A DNA stretch of 64,000 nt, taken from positions 1-64,000 of the forward strand of contig NZ_JAYEEQ010000001.1 in the NCBI RefSeq assembly GCF_034651555.1, written 5' to 3'. Both the position numbers and the translations under genes were made by a program. This DNA comes from Aurantibrevibacter litoralis (lineage in GTDB: Bacteria > Bacteroidota > Bacteroidia > Flavobacteriales > Flavobacteriaceae). Shown piece after piece: positions 1 to 8,625 of the stretch. The notes beneath the pieces are model-generated. The model ran no database searches and was not told the origin of the DNA. It was given only the letters and a program-made list of their open reading frames with translations. Positions within the stretch are counted from its first letter, which is position 1, and each line of letters begins with the position of its first letter.

Positions 1-85
1 GTTTTAAGGGTGGCTCATTTTTGCCCGGCCTAGGTGGTTCACTTTCATCCGGCGAGCTATGCTCACTTTATCCCGGCCAAAGTGG
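1..85. mobile_element. IS21-family-like terminal repeats
   Basis: Three imperfect tandem units of about 22 bases share a core of the type GGTTCACTTTCATCCGG (variants GGCTCATTTTTGCCCGG and GCTCACTTTATCCCGG). Multiple short terminal repeats of this style are known from the ends of IS21-family elements in Bacteroidetes. The transposase genes would lie before position 1, so only the end of an element is in view. The assignment rests on repeat architecture only. Confidence 0.5.
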
Positions 86-197
86 TATACTATGTCCGTT
101 GTTTGCAATTATATGTTGAAATCTCTAAAAAAATGACAATGAAGAATTTTTTAAAACTCAAACGGCTTAACTATTTGTAAAAAATGTGCATAGGCAA

Positions 198-231
198 GAG
201 GTCACCGGTTCGAATCCGGTATTCTCCACCA
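198..231 (+). tRNA. 3' remnant of a tRNA (T-arm, acceptor strand, CCA)
   Basis: ACCGG-TTCGAAT-CCGGT at 204-220 forms a perfect T-arm. It is followed by the acceptor strand ATTCTCC, discriminator A and an encoded CCA (229-231). No D-arm, anticodon arm or matching 5' acceptor strand (expected GGAGAAT) is present upstream, so this is only the last 34 or so bases of a tRNA. Such fragments are typical attachment-site scars of integrative elements. The isotype cannot be called. The complete tRNA-Leu of this window lacks an encoded CCA, so the fragment may be foreign. Confidence 0.6.
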
Positions 232-242
232 GTAAATATAAG

Positions 243-277
243 GCTTCAAGAGTTTTTAACTTTTGAGGCTTTTTTTA
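243..277 (+). terminator. Rho-independent terminator after the tRNA remnant
   Basis: GCTTCAAGAG (243-252) pairs with CTTTTGAGGC (260-269), allowing two G-T pairs, and is followed by a run of T. It is placed as a terminator of the tRNA whose 3' end lies just upstream. Confidence 0.55.
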
Positions 278-494
278 TTTGTTTGTAATTTGCACGCAAA
301 TCAACGTATGGGATCAAGAACAATAAATGGATGAATCTCAAAAGTTGTGTTTCTGTTACTAAATTTTTTAGGGCGTTTAGTTATAATTTATGGCTACAAA
401 ATACTCTTTCATAATGTTTTTTAAGGTATTTGATTTATTGTTTTGTTAATAAGCATGTTTCATAATTAAAAAGTTAGTAAATTTACATCAACAT

Positions 495-545
495 GCTTAC
501 CCCGCTTCCCGTTAGAACAGCGCGCTCAGGGTAAGCTTTTTATTT
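495..545 (+). ncRNA. Candidate structured small RNA upstream of the Abi_2 gene
   Basis: GCTTACCC (495-502) pairs perfectly with GGGTAAGC (529-536), with further CGC/GCG pairing inside, and a T-rich tail follows. The hairpin ends 16 bases before the Abi_2 start codon. A TAAATTTA box at 478-485 resembles the Bacteroidetes -7 element and would start a transcript near 490. AbiF-type HEPN toxins have been described with an adjacent non-coding RNA that acts as antitoxin, and the position here fits. It could equally be a terminator for leftward-entering transcripts, and no function is shown. Confidence 0.4.
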
Positions 546-552
546 TTACCAA

Positions 553-1467
553 ATGCCTAAAGTTCCTTATGACAAGCCTGCATTAACTTATGCGGAGCAA
601 ATTCTGCAGCTACAAGAAAGAGGACTCGAAATAAAGAATATACTTAGGGCTACCCACTTATTGGAAAGTATCAGTTATTATCGCCTAAGTGGTTATTGGT
701 ATCCAATGCTAGCAGATAAAAATAATCATCAACTCAAAGCAAACTCTACTTTTCAATCTGCGTTTCACCTTTATTCTTTTGATCGGGAATTAAGAGTTTT
801 GATTTGAAGGGAACTTGAAAAAATTGAGGTTTCGATTCGGGCAAAGATGATTTATTTGCTATCCCATGAATATGGTGCTTTTTGGTATCAAGACGCTAAT
901 CTGTTCAAAAACCATATTAATCATAGTAAAAGTCTTTGAAGTTTAGAGCACGAATACTATCGAAGTGATGAAGAATTCATAGAGGCTTTTAAAAAAAAAT
1001 ATTCTAATCCATTACCCCCAAGTTGGATAATGTTAGAGATTACTTCTTTTGGAACATTATCTTTCTTGTACAGTAATTTGAAGCCGGGAAAGGTAAAAAG
1101 AGAAATAGCTAGCCACTTTGGATTAAATGATAAGACCTTCTCATCGTGGATACATAGCATCGTTTACTTAAGAAATGTGTGCGCGCATCATAGTCGGCTA
1201 TGGAATAGGGTTATGAGTATACAACCTGTTAGACCTAGAAATATTTATAAAACTTGGTTAAAAAACGACGGAGTATCAAATAACCGTACTTCCTACACAC
1301 TTACAATCATTTTATTTCTAATGCAGACTATTAATCCAGAACACACAATAGTCGTTAGGTTAAAAGCTTTACTGGAGAAATACCCCAATGTAGACGTGTT
1401 TGCAATGGGATTTCCTAAAAACTGGGAAACAGAAACTCTTTGGTCAACTGTTGATACTAAAAAGTAA
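553..1467 (+). pseudogene. Abi_2 family (AbiD/AbiF-type) abortive-infection protein, broken by two in-frame TGA codons
   Basis: One reading frame runs from the ATG at 553 to the TAA at 1465-1467, interrupted only by TGA at 805-807 and TGA at 937-939. No frameshift is needed. The joined product would be about 304 residues, the normal size for the Abi_2 family. The N-terminal part carries the family segment SYYRLSGYWYP. The part after the second stop carries PPSWIMLEITSFGTLSFLY and the HEPN-type motif RNVCAHHSRLWNR (R-N-x3-H), the presumed RNase site of these anti-phage proteins. TGG is still used for Trp in the same frame (YRLSGYWY, AFWYQD), and TGA is an ordinary stop elsewhere (for example the alanine racemase gene), so recoding is unlikely. 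I infer a recent pseudogene. A fragment from an internal ATG at 1030 could still express the HEPN half. Confidence 0.75.
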
Positions 1468-1854
1468 GAAGTTATTATCACAGATCGTATGTAATTACTA
1501 TTGGCAGCAAATCGTCTAGTCAAGTTGAATCTTTAATATACAGATAATAGCGTTTGTACTACTCTAAAAATTTCAAAAGGATAAGGAATTTTGTTGATAC
1601 GATGACGGAATATGTTGAGGTCAATGTTTAAGGTAGCTGAAAATATCCTCAAAAAAATAATGACGACAGAAAAGCCTTTAAACTGTGTGTACAAAATAGA
1701 AAAAGTTATAATAACACTCTTGCGGTACATTCTTTTGTTGCTCGACAAGAACGGATAGAATTGGTTGTAGTTTATTTGTAGTGGTTGTTTTTATGACGTA
1801 TTTCGTAGGTCATTTACCAATAATCGCTTTATTTTAACCTATAAGTTTTTTGTA
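1468..1854. other. Intergenic, no supported feature
   Basis: This AT-rich spacer lies between the Abi_2 pseudogene and the FAD oxidoreductase. A 71-codon frame on the minus strand (1533-1748) has no recognisable domain or context. Nothing else can be supported. Confidence 0.5.
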
Positions 1855-2973
1855 ATGAGCAACAACCTGAGCTACTGGGAGTATAAAACGTGGCTTTCCA
1901 ACATAGACTACACTATTGTGGGCAGTGGTATCGTGGGGCTAAGTTGTGCGTTGGGGCTGCGCAAGCGTTTTCCAAAAGCTAAAATTTTGGTCTTAGAAAG
2001 AGGTATTTTGCCCCAAGGTGCAAGCACAAAGAATGCAGGGTTTGCCTGTTTTGGAAGCATTTCCGAAATCTTAGCCGATATTAAAACAAGTTCGGAATGG
2101 GACGTACAACAATTAGTGCACCGGCGATGGCGAGGCATACAACTACTTCGAACCATGCTAGGCGATGACAACCTTAATTTTTTAAACTACGGCGGGCATG
2201 AAGTATTTCTTAAGACGCAAGAATCCGTGTTTCATCATTGCCTAGATAACCTGAACGAAATTAATCAACTTCTAGAACCTGTTTTTAAGGCATTACCCTT
2301 TAGCGTACAACCCAATCGCTTTAATTTTGCCAAGATTCAACCACAGTATATTACCCACGCCTTCGAATCCCAAATAGATACCGGAAAGATGATGTCTTCA
2401 TTGGTGCACTTGGCTCACAAACAAAATATTATACTTTTCAACGGTATCACGGTAAAGGAATTTGTAGACCATAATACCCATGTTGAAGTGCGTACAGATC
2501 ATTTTGAGATGATCACTAAAAAATTGTGTATTGCCACCAACGGCTTTGCTTCTCAATTGCTTCATGAAGATGTGGTGCCGGCAAGAGCGCAAGTGCTCAT
2601 TACAAAACCAATCGCTAAATTACCTATTAAAGGCACTTTTCATTTGGATGAGGGCTATTATTATTTTCGTAATGTAGGGAACCGACTGTTATTTGGCGGT
2701 GGTAGAAATCTTGATTTTGAGGGTGAAAAAACGATGAATTTTGGACAAACTAAGCGCATACAGCAACGTTTGGAATTTCTCCTCAGCGATGTTATTTTAC
2801 CGGATACTCCTTTCGAAATAGACCAACGGTGGAGCGGCATTATGGGAACGGGACGGGAAAAACGGCCTATAGTTAAACAATTTACCAATCATGTCTATTG
2901 TGGGGTTAGACTGGGCGGTATGGGCATTGCTTTGGGTAGTCTTGTGGGAAAGGAAATGGCAGAATTACTATAG
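1855..2973 (+). CDS. FAD-dependent oxidoreductase (DAO family)
   Basis: The protein of 372 residues has the N-terminal dinucleotide-binding motif GSGIVG at residues 23-28, after a hydrophobic beta strand, and the acidic residue ending the second strand in VLERG. The segment GASTKNAGFACFGS and the C-terminal GVRLGGMGIALGS are typical of the D-amino-acid-oxidase-like flavoenzyme family (glycine, sarcosine or gamma-glutamylputrescine oxidase relatives). It would oxidise an amine or imino acid in the cytoplasm with FAD; the substrate cannot be told. There is no signal peptide. The Gre-like gene begins 24 bases downstream on the same strand, suggesting co-transcription. The family is confident, the substrate unknown. 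Confidence 0.8.
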   Translation: MSNNLSYWEYKTWLSNIDYTIVGSGIVGLSCALGLRKRFPKAKILVLERGILPQGASTKNAGFACFGSISEILADIKTSSEWDVQQLVHRRWRGIQLLRTMLGDDNLNFLNYGGHEVFLKTQESVFHHCLDNLNEINQLLEPVFKALPFSVQPNRFNFAKIQPQYITHAFESQIDTGKMMSSLVHLAHKQNIILFNGITVKEFVDHNTHVEVRTDHFEMITKKLCIATNGFASQLLHEDVVPARAQVLITKPIAKLPIKGTFHLDEGYYYFRNVGNRLLFGGGRNLDFEGEKTMNFGQTKRIQQRLEFLLSDVILPDTPFEIDQRWSGIMGTGREKRPIVKQFTNHVYCGVRLGGMGIALGSLVGKEMAELL

Positions 2974-2997
2974 AACCACTTTACATAGAAACTATAA

Positions 2998-3453
2998 ATG
3001 CGCGCAACTACAAAAGAACAATTGTATCATTTTTGTCTTAAATTTATAGAGGGACGAATTTCTCGTATACAAGAGCGCATACACGACCTTCGGGAGTCTT
3101 TAGATTCGGAGACCAAAAGTAGTACCGGTGACAAACACGAAACAGGGAGGGCTATGTTGCAATTAGAATTGGAAAAATCCGGGAATCAGTTAGCCGAAGC
3201 ACACCTCATGAAAACTGCCTTGGATAGGGTAGAGGTAAAGCAGACCTCCAAACAAGTTTGCGTTGGAAGTTTGGTAATAACCACAGCGGCCAATTATTTT
3301 TTAGCCATTTCAGCAGGAGAATGCACCGTAGGAGCACTTAAGATATGTTGTATTTCACCCAATACGCCTATTGGACATTTATTATTGGGTAAAGCTGTGG
3401 GTGAAACGGTCTGTTTCAGAGATGCCAAAATTGTCATCATGGAAATTATTTAA
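2998..3453 (+). CDS. GreA/GreB-like transcription elongation factor-related protein
   Basis: The protein has 151 residues. The first 80 or so are charged and heptad-like, as in the coiled-coil finger of Gre factors, with the conserved stretch SSTGDKHETGRAM. The second half is a small beta domain (VCVGSLVITTAANYFLAISAG, later ISPNTPIGHLLLGKAVGET) matching the C-terminal FKBP-like fold of GreA/GreB. Flavobacterial relatives are often labelled 3-oxoacyl-ACP synthase, which the sequence does not support: there is no thiolase fold or active-site Cys. It would bind in the RNA polymerase secondary channel, but cleavage activity is not proven. It follows the oxidoreductase closely and converges with the response-regulator gene, whose end is only 2 bases away. 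Confidence 0.7.
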   Translation: MRATTKEQLYHFCLKFIEGRISRIQERIHDLRESLDSETKSSTGDKHETGRAMLQLELEKSGNQLAEAHLMKTALDRVEVKQTSKQVCVGSLVITTAANYFLAISAGECTVGALKICCISPNTPIGHLLLGKAVGETVCFRDAKIVIMEII

Positions 3454-3455
3454 GG

Positions 3456-3854
3456 CTACAATTTTTCTATCATTTCTTCCAGTTGTTCCCGACTAATGGG
3501 TTTTATAATAAAATCGGTTACTTCGCTTATCGCTCTAGATTTAACAATGTCTTCCGGAGAAATGGAGGAGGAACAAATGTAAATAGTGATCTTTTTGCCA
3601 ATTTTGGGATTCAATACGGCATATTCTTCCAGAAATTGCCACCCATCCATTATAGGCATACTCAGATCTAACAATATGATTTCTGGTAAGGTCTCCGGTT
3701 TCGTTTTGTTTTCTTTTAAAAAGGTAATGGCGTCTAAACCGTTGCTAAATACCTTAATAAGTTCTACGTTACTGATTTTGTTGATCGTTTTTTTGGTTAA
3801 ATAAATAAAGGTATCATCATCATCAATAATCGAGAGTTTTTTTGCGACATTCAT
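3456..3854 (-). CDS. Single-domain response regulator (CheY-like)
   Basis: The 132 residues form one receiver domain and no output domain. The acidic cluster is IIDDDD (residues 9-14), the phospho-acceptor is Asp63 in ILLDLSMPIMDGW, and the conserved Lys is in FIIKPIS near residue 119. The start codon overlaps the stop of the upstream histidine kinase by four bases (ATGA type), so the two are translated together and are very likely partners. This small response regulator with MPIMDGWQFLEEY is a common Bacteroidetes type. The output is probably protein-protein interaction or phosphorelay rather than DNA binding. Confidence 0.9.
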   Translation of the reverse strand: MNVAKKLSIIDDDDTFIYLTKKTINKISNVELIKVFSNGLDAITFLKENKTKPETLPEIILLDLSMPIMDGWQFLEEYAVLNPKIGKKITIYICSSSISPEDIVKSRAISEVTDFIIKPISREQLEEMIEKL

Positions 3855-5314
3855 TGCAATGGGTTTTTAAATTCAACATAAAAAGTGCTGCCCTTATCGG
3901 GATAACTTTCTGCCCATATTTTTCCGTCTATGGCCTCTACCTGTGCTTTGGTCATAAATAATCCAAAGCCTTTGGCATCGGGATGGGCATGAAAGGTTTT
4001 CCTGATTTTAAATAGATTATTTTGATGCAAGGTCAAATCGATACCCAGCCCGTTATCGTGCACCGCTAAACGAACACCCTTTTCAATTTTTTCTGTTTTT
4101 ATACGGATCGTAGGATTTCGATGTGGCGACCTGTATTTTAAGGCATTGCTTAGCAGATTATTGCAAATGCTTTCCATGTATTTTTGGGGGCAATATAGTG
4201 TGGGAGCGGCTTCTATTTCTAGTATAACCTCGGCATCATATTCGTTAATTTGAGTTTCAAACCCTAACAAAACTTTACGTAAAGTGCTGTTTATATCAAT
4301 TTTGTCTAAAGCAAGGTCTTTGTCTTGCTGCACTTGCAAAGACTCCACCAATTCGTTAAATACATCCATTAAATGCGTTGTAACAGGCTTAATTTTGGTT
4401 AAAAGTTCTTGTTGTTCTTCCGGGTCGGTACTCTCCTCTAAAAAATCGACCAGCATGGTGATATTAATTAGGGGAGCTCTTAAATTATGAGATACAATAT
4501 TACAGAAATCTATGAGTTGCTTGTTTTTATGTGCTAGCGCTTCCGCATTGGCCAGCAAGCGTTCCTCAGCGTTTTTTTTCTCGGTGATATCTTGCTGTAT
4601 GCTCATATACTGCCAAGGTTGGCCATTTTCATCCAGAAAAGGTACTATGGTAGTTTGAACCCAATAATAAGCCCCGTCTTGGGCTTTATTCTTAAACTCT
4701 CCCCGCCAAATAGTACCCGAACCAATGGTTTCCCATAGGGTTTTTATAAATGTTTTTGAATGATGCCCGGAGTTAAGCAAACTTAGCTGCTGCCCCACTA
4801 AAGCGTCTCGTTGGTATTTGGAAACGGCACAAAAATTGGTGTTCACAAAAAGCAAAGTACCCTCGGCATCTGTAATAGCGACGATGGCAGCAGCGTCTAA
4901 GGCGTATTTAAAATCCGAAACCTTTTTATGGCTTTTTAATAAGGCTTCGTTGGCTTCCTTTAACGGGGAAATATTGGTTCTAATGGCTAAATATTGATAC
5001 GGAATACCTTCTTCATTTAGAAAGGGCACAATAGTCATTTCTACCCAATATTCACTGCCGTCTTTAGCTTTGTTCTTTAATTGTCCTTTCCAAACCTTTC
5101 CGGCCTTAATCGTTGCCCATAGTTCTTTAAAGTAATCTTTTGGATGGTGTCCTGAGTTTATGATGCAGTGGTCTTGCCCAATTAACTCTTCTTTGGTGTA
5201 TTTTGAGATTTTACAAAAATTATCATTGGCATAGGTAATAATCCCATTGGCGTCTGTAACGGCTACAATGGCAATTTGGTCTAAGGCATATTTGTAATCT
5301 TCCAGTTCTTTCAT
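3851..5314 (-). CDS. PAS-PAS sensor histidine kinase
   Basis: The protein has 487 residues. Two PAS/PAC units (about 1-120 and 130-255) are clearly an internal duplication: both start with YALD, carry NSGHH, a (K)NKA(K/Q)DG segment and a TIVPFL strand. The kinase core follows, with the H-box SHNLRAPL near residue 280, the N-box ICNNLLSNALKYRSPHR, the G1 box HDNGLGID and the G2-type segment KGFGLFMTK. No membrane segment or signal peptide is seen, so it should be cytoplasmic. The PAS domains probably sense a small ligand or redox state. It overlaps the response regulator that follows. The signal is unknown. Confidence 0.9.
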   Translation of the reverse strand: MKELEDYKYALDQIAIVAVTDANGIITYANDNFCKISKYTKEELIGQDHCIINSGHHPKDYFKELWATIKAGKVWKGQLKNKAKDGSEYWVEMTIVPFLNEEGIPYQYLAIRTNISPLKEANEALLKSHKKVSDFKYALDAAAIVAITDAEGTLLFVNTNFCAVSKYQRDALVGQQLSLLNSGHHSKTFIKTLWETIGSGTIWRGEFKNKAQDGAYYWVQTTIVPFLDENGQPWQYMSIQQDITEKKNAEERLLANAEALAHKNKQLIDFCNIVSHNLRAPLINITMLVDFLEESTDPEEQQELLTKIKPVTTHLMDVFNELVESLQVQQDKDLALDKIDINSTLRKVLLGFETQINEYDAEVILEIEAAPTLYCPQKYMESICNNLLSNALKYRSPHRNPTIRIKTEKIEKGVRLAVHDNGLGIDLTLHQNNLFKIRKTFHAHPDAKGFGLFMTKAQVEAIDGKIWAESYPDKGSTFYVEFKNPLQ

Positions 5315-5636
5315 AACCCGTTATTGAGATTTTATTGGGTAAACAAATCGTATCTGAGTAGCCGCACTGTTCCGTACCTTAAAGGGAGACGATTACCACA
5401 GTATAACATGCAAAATAAGAATACGCAGCTATTGCAAACGGGGGATATGCAAGATATAAATTATGAGGGATATTCGTATCATTTTATGCGAAAATTAGCC
5501 AAACGACAAAGGTCTTTCCTATTTTGGTTCAAAATTTTCGTATTTCTGAGAATATGGAAATCAAAGAAGCCAAAATTGGGAAGCATGCTGCCTCATTTTA
5601 AGAAGAATTCTTAGCGAATGGAACGCCTGTATAGCC
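5315..5636. other. Intergenic, no supported gene
   Basis: This spacer lies between the start of the kinase gene and the end of the ArfB gene. A 96-codon forward frame (5324-5614) has no family features, an unlikely composition and no context, so I do not call it. Confidence 0.5.
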
Positions 5637-6041
5637 TTAGTCTGCTTGCCATTTACGGCGATTTACTTTTTTTAATGCCGATTTTTTCTTCGCCGTTAAA
5701 CGTTTTTCAATGGCCGATTTGCCGGGTTTGGTACGAATTCTTCGCTTAGGCACCAATAATCCCTTCTCTAACATGCTAAAAAATTTGGAAACCACGAGTT
5801 CTTTGTTTCGGTGCTGGCTGCGACTTTCATCGCATTGCAGTAAAAGGAGGTGGTCTTTGGTAAGTTTACCGGATAATTTTTGAAGCAGCCTCTCCTTTTC
5901 ATTTGGGGTAAGTCCTTGAGAACGGCCTACATCAAAGGAAAGCTCTACCTTACTCGACACTTTGTTAACATGCTGACCTCCTGCGCCACCACTTCTAACG
6001 GCTTTAAAAACCAACTCTTCGGCAATGAGTTTTGTATTCAT
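5637..6041 (-). CDS. arfB: Alternative ribosome-rescue factor / peptidyl-tRNA hydrolase ArfB
   Basis: The 134-residue protein has the release-factor catalytic motif GGQ at residues 21-23, inside RSGGAGGQHVNKVSSKVEL. Its C-terminal tail is very basic (KRRIRTKPGKSAIEKRLTAK, then further KK and RR pairs), as ArfB/YaeJ needs to enter the empty mRNA channel of stalled ribosomes and hydrolyse the stranded peptidyl-tRNA. The length is the family norm, and no codon-recognition domain is present, which separates it from RF1 and RF2. It lies 45 bases before the end of the upstream ABC ATPase gene on the same strand. Confidence 0.92.
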   Translation of the reverse strand: MNTKLIAEELVFKAVRSGGAGGQHVNKVSSKVELSFDVGRSQGLTPNEKERLLQKLSGKLTKDHLLLLQCDESRSQHRNKELVVSKFFSMLEKGLLVPKRRIRTKPGKSAIEKRLTAKKKSALKKVNRRKWQAD

Positions 6042-6086
6042 TTCATTTGTATTACGAATGGTGGTACCTACTACAGTTTTATCCGA

Positions 6087-7070
6087 TTACGGAAGATCCT
6101 TTAAGCGTACATTAACGGTTTCTAGAGCCACATTTAAAAAAACAGGTTGCGCCGTTTGGAGCTTGTATTTGGAATTAAAAAAAATCGGTTGCTCATTCTC
6201 CATAACGCCCTCAGTTAAATAATAAGCACCTTTATAAAACGTATTTTTTACAATGACTTTAATTCCCGATTTATCGGAAAGTAGAAACTCGTTGGGGTAG
6301 ACCAAGATCGATTTGTTGATTTCCGAATACGATTTTAAAAGCGTCATGGGAACAAGGGTAACCTCCCCAAATAATGAAGCTATGTAGGCTGTTTTTGGAT
6401 GTGAATAAAGTTCTATCGGAGTGGCTTTTGCACACATTTTTTGGTCTTTGAGCACCAAAATTTCATCCGCAAAGGAAAGTACATCGTCCATGTCATGCGT
6501 GGCTACGATACAGCTTATATTCGCCTTTTTAAGATGTGAAAACAGATTTCGGCGCAGACTATTTTTTCTAAAATTATCGATATGGCTAAAGGGTTCATCC
6601 AGCAATAAAAGTTCGGGCTCTTGAGCCAATACCTGCGCCAAAGCCACTCGTTGCTGTTGACCGCCGCTTAAATTTTTTACTTTGACACTTGCATAGTCCG
6701 ACATTTCAACCATGTGTAGCAATTCCGATATCCGAGCTTGTCGCACCTTGGGTTCAAAAACCGATAGGTATTGCCCCACGTTTTCTTCGACTGAGATAAA
6801 GGGCATCAAATCAAAATCCTGTGATAAAAATTTCATATAAGATTCGCCCGGCACCAAATTAAAGTTGGGACCTAACACAGGAGCGTCCTTCCAAAAAATT
6901 GTGCCTTCTTCCAATTGAAGCAAGCCGTAAATGAGTTTTAAAAGGGTGCTTTTGCCACCTCCACTTTCACCCATAACAGCGAGAAATTTGCCTTTTGGTA
7001 GTGTAAAATCGATGTTTTTTAACACATTAACGTTGTCATAGGCAAACGTAAGCTTTTCAACTTTTAACAT
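6087..7070 (-). CDS. ABC transporter ATP-binding protein
   Basis: I start at the ATG at 7070 (MLKVEKLTFAY), because 16 further upstream codons add a non-homologous tail. The 327 residues contain Walker A GESGGGKST (34-42), the signature LSGGQQQRVALAQ, Walker B ELLLLDEPF and the switch His in ATHD. After about residue 225 there is a C-terminal regulatory-like region (YSHPKTAYIASLFGEV and beta-rich sequence), as in the CysA/PotA group of import ATPases. No permease or binding protein is adjacent, so the partner and substrate cannot be named. It is co-directional with arfB. Confidence 0.85.
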   Translation of the reverse strand: MLKVEKLTFAYDNVNVLKNIDFTLPKGKFLAVMGESGGGKSTLLKLIYGLLQLEEGTIFWKDAPVLGPNFNLVPGESYMKFLSQDFDLMPFISVEENVGQYLSVFEPKVRQARISELLHMVEMSDYASVKVKNLSGGQQQRVALAQVLAQEPELLLLDEPFSHIDNFRKNSLRRNLFSHLKKANISCIVATHDMDDVLSFADEILVLKDQKMCAKATPIELYSHPKTAYIASLFGEVTLVPMTLLKSYSEINKSILVYPNEFLLSDKSGIKVIVKNTFYKGAYYLTEGVMENEQPIFFNSKYKLQTAQPVFLNVALETVNVRLKDLP

Positions 7071-7131
7071 GGATTTCTTGGCATTAGAGTACAAAGGTAA
7101 TAGGTTAAGGGGAAACAAAAAATCGGCTTTT

Positions 7132-7326
7132 CAATCTAAAGATTCCCCGGCCCTTGGGTCGGGGTTTCCTATTTATCGCTCCTTTGGAGAGGTCGGAACT
7201 GTCTTTTTGCAGTTCCGGGTGAGGTGAAATACAAAATTTCCGTTTTTGGCCCAAAGGTCAAAATGAAACTGGCGAAATACCCCTATGGCTTGCCTCGGGG
7301 ATAGTCAGTTTCAAGTAATTTTTTAT
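7132..7326. repeat. Dispersed repeat family I, copy 1
   Basis: About 195 bases are nearly identical to 49937-50131, and the first 125 or so resemble 10348-10475. The unit holds several short palindromes, for example GATTCCCCGGCCCTTGGGTCGGGG, GGAACTG...CAGTTCC and ACTGGCG...TCAGT. A decayed second copy of its right half follows at about 7425-7540. No protein is encoded consistently. Confidence 0.75.
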
Positions 7327-7768
7327 TCTACACACGCTTCTTCCGTTGGGTTAGGTTTTCTGCGTTTCCTCTTCTTCCTACCCGTACAGTGAGTGTGGTA
7401 CCATAACAATTTTGTTTTTGGCTTAAAGGCGAAAATGAGCCGTTTTTGAGCTCATCCAAATAAATCCTACGAAAATACGCCTATGTCTTGCCCGCCTAAT
7501 TCTGGTTCTATGAATCTCGGGTTTCAAGAACTTTTTTAGCACCTGCTGCGTTTCGCTTTTTAGCAGCTTTTATTGTTGTTTTATGCCGGGCACCACCGTT
7601 GATGGCGTATCGGATGCCCTAGGACACATTAAAAACAATGTATTCAGGTAGTTTATATACATATTAGTATGATTTAGCAAATCGTTTTTAGTTTGTACGT
7701 AGGCATACCCTAAGTGTCTGTAGCAAACAAGAGATAGCCATTTCTTCTTGGTCTTGGCATCCTTTGTA
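7327..7768. other. Intergenic with decayed repeat
   Basis: This stretch contains a degenerate copy of the right half of repeat family I (about 7425-7540, e.g. TTGGCTTAAAGGCGAAAATG and TCTCGGGTTTCAAG). The rest shows no supported gene. A 90-codon minus-strand frame overlapping the next gene is not convincing. Confidence 0.5.
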
Positions 7769-8227
7769 CTAGGACAGCCCTCGCATGGAAAGCATGGTGG
7801 TACTCCACACAATGATCGCAGACAGAAATGCACCAATGACATTGGCTAAAAACGCCTTAGGCCGTTCTATTTTTAAAATATAGGTGGCAATGGTGCCGGC
7901 ATAAACGCCGGTGCCCGGCACAGGCAACATAACAAAAAAGATGAGGCCCCAAAAGCCGTATTTCTGAATTTTTGCTCCGGATCCTAATTTTGCTCTTCGC
8001 GCAATGTAGATGGCTGCTTTCTTATAATAATGCCATTTTAAGAGGAAGTGGTTGCCCTTATTTAGGAACAATAACATTATAGGAAAAACTAAGGCATTGG
8101 CTAAAAAGCAAGCAATAAACACAGTATACACATTAACCCCTCTGAGTAAACCATACGGAATACCTACCTTGGCTTCCCCAAAAGGGGATAAACTCCAGAG
8201 AATGGCGACTATTAAATCCATAATCAA
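7769..8227 (-). CDS. Small multidrug export family membrane protein
   Basis: The 152-residue protein is strongly hydrophobic with about four membrane segments. Its N-terminal block LWSLSPFGEAKVGIPYGLLRG and the later block LPVPGTGVYAGTIATYILKI match the family named small multi-drug export protein (PF06695). Direct transport evidence for that family is thin. It stands alone on the minus strand, with a repeat region downstream. An alternative start two codons later (MDLIV) is equally possible. Confidence 0.8.
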   Translation of the reverse strand: MIMDLIVAILWSLSPFGEAKVGIPYGLLRGVNVYTVFIACFLANALVFPIMLLFLNKGNHFLLKWHYYKKAAIYIARRAKLGSGAKIQKYGFWGLIFFVMLPVPGTGVYAGTIATYILKIERPKAFLANVIGAFLSAIIVWSTTMLSMRGLS

Positions 8228-8625
8228 AACGTGCTTGTTTTAGGACTTACAAAAATAGTCCAGAAATTCAATATTTAGTGCACAGCAATCATAATAAATG
8301 ATTAAAGTTTTGTGAATTTTGTTTTTAACTTGAGTTCCATTCATCCCCAACGGGTCAGTGTATAGTAGTCCTGAAAACACAAGAGCGTACTAGGCCTCCC
8401 AAGGAGGTAAAAGAAGCGGCATTTTGGATTCTAAAAACCGACTTTCCCTGCGCTTTTCTGCCCGTTTGGAGTGAAAAAAGAAGGCGAACATCATTTTTTC
8501 TAAGCATACGTTTCGGCGGTACTAGGTGTTTCCAAAATAGTTTGTTTTATGGTGTCGTACATGTAACAAATGATCACCATCTGCGTTCTAATGGTGTATT
8601 AGCACATCAATCAAATCAGAACACT
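8228..8625. other. Intergenic region upstream of the DUF4407 gene
   Basis: This divergent spacer has no recognised RNA or gene. The frame of the following gene is open from 8542, but the residues encoded there (FYGVVHVTNDHH) do not look like part of the DUF4407 family. Confidence 0.45.

Noticed and set aside
553..1467. TGA read as tryptophan in the Abi_2 gene
   Set aside because: TGG is used for Trp in the same frame and TGA ends ordinary genes such as alr, so recoding is not supported.
1533..1748. 71-codon minus-strand frame
   Set aside because: No domain, no promoter and no neighbours on that strand.
2998..3453. Annotation as 3-oxoacyl-ACP synthase
   Set aside because: There is no thiolase fold or active-site Cys; the two-part layout fits Gre factors.
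5324..5614. 96-codon forward frame between kinase and arfB
   Set aside because: No family features, odd composition and no operon context; probably chance.
7570..7842. 90-codon minus-strand frame in the repeat-rich gap
   Set aside because: Overlaps the better-supported membrane protein gene and includes repeat sequence; no domain.
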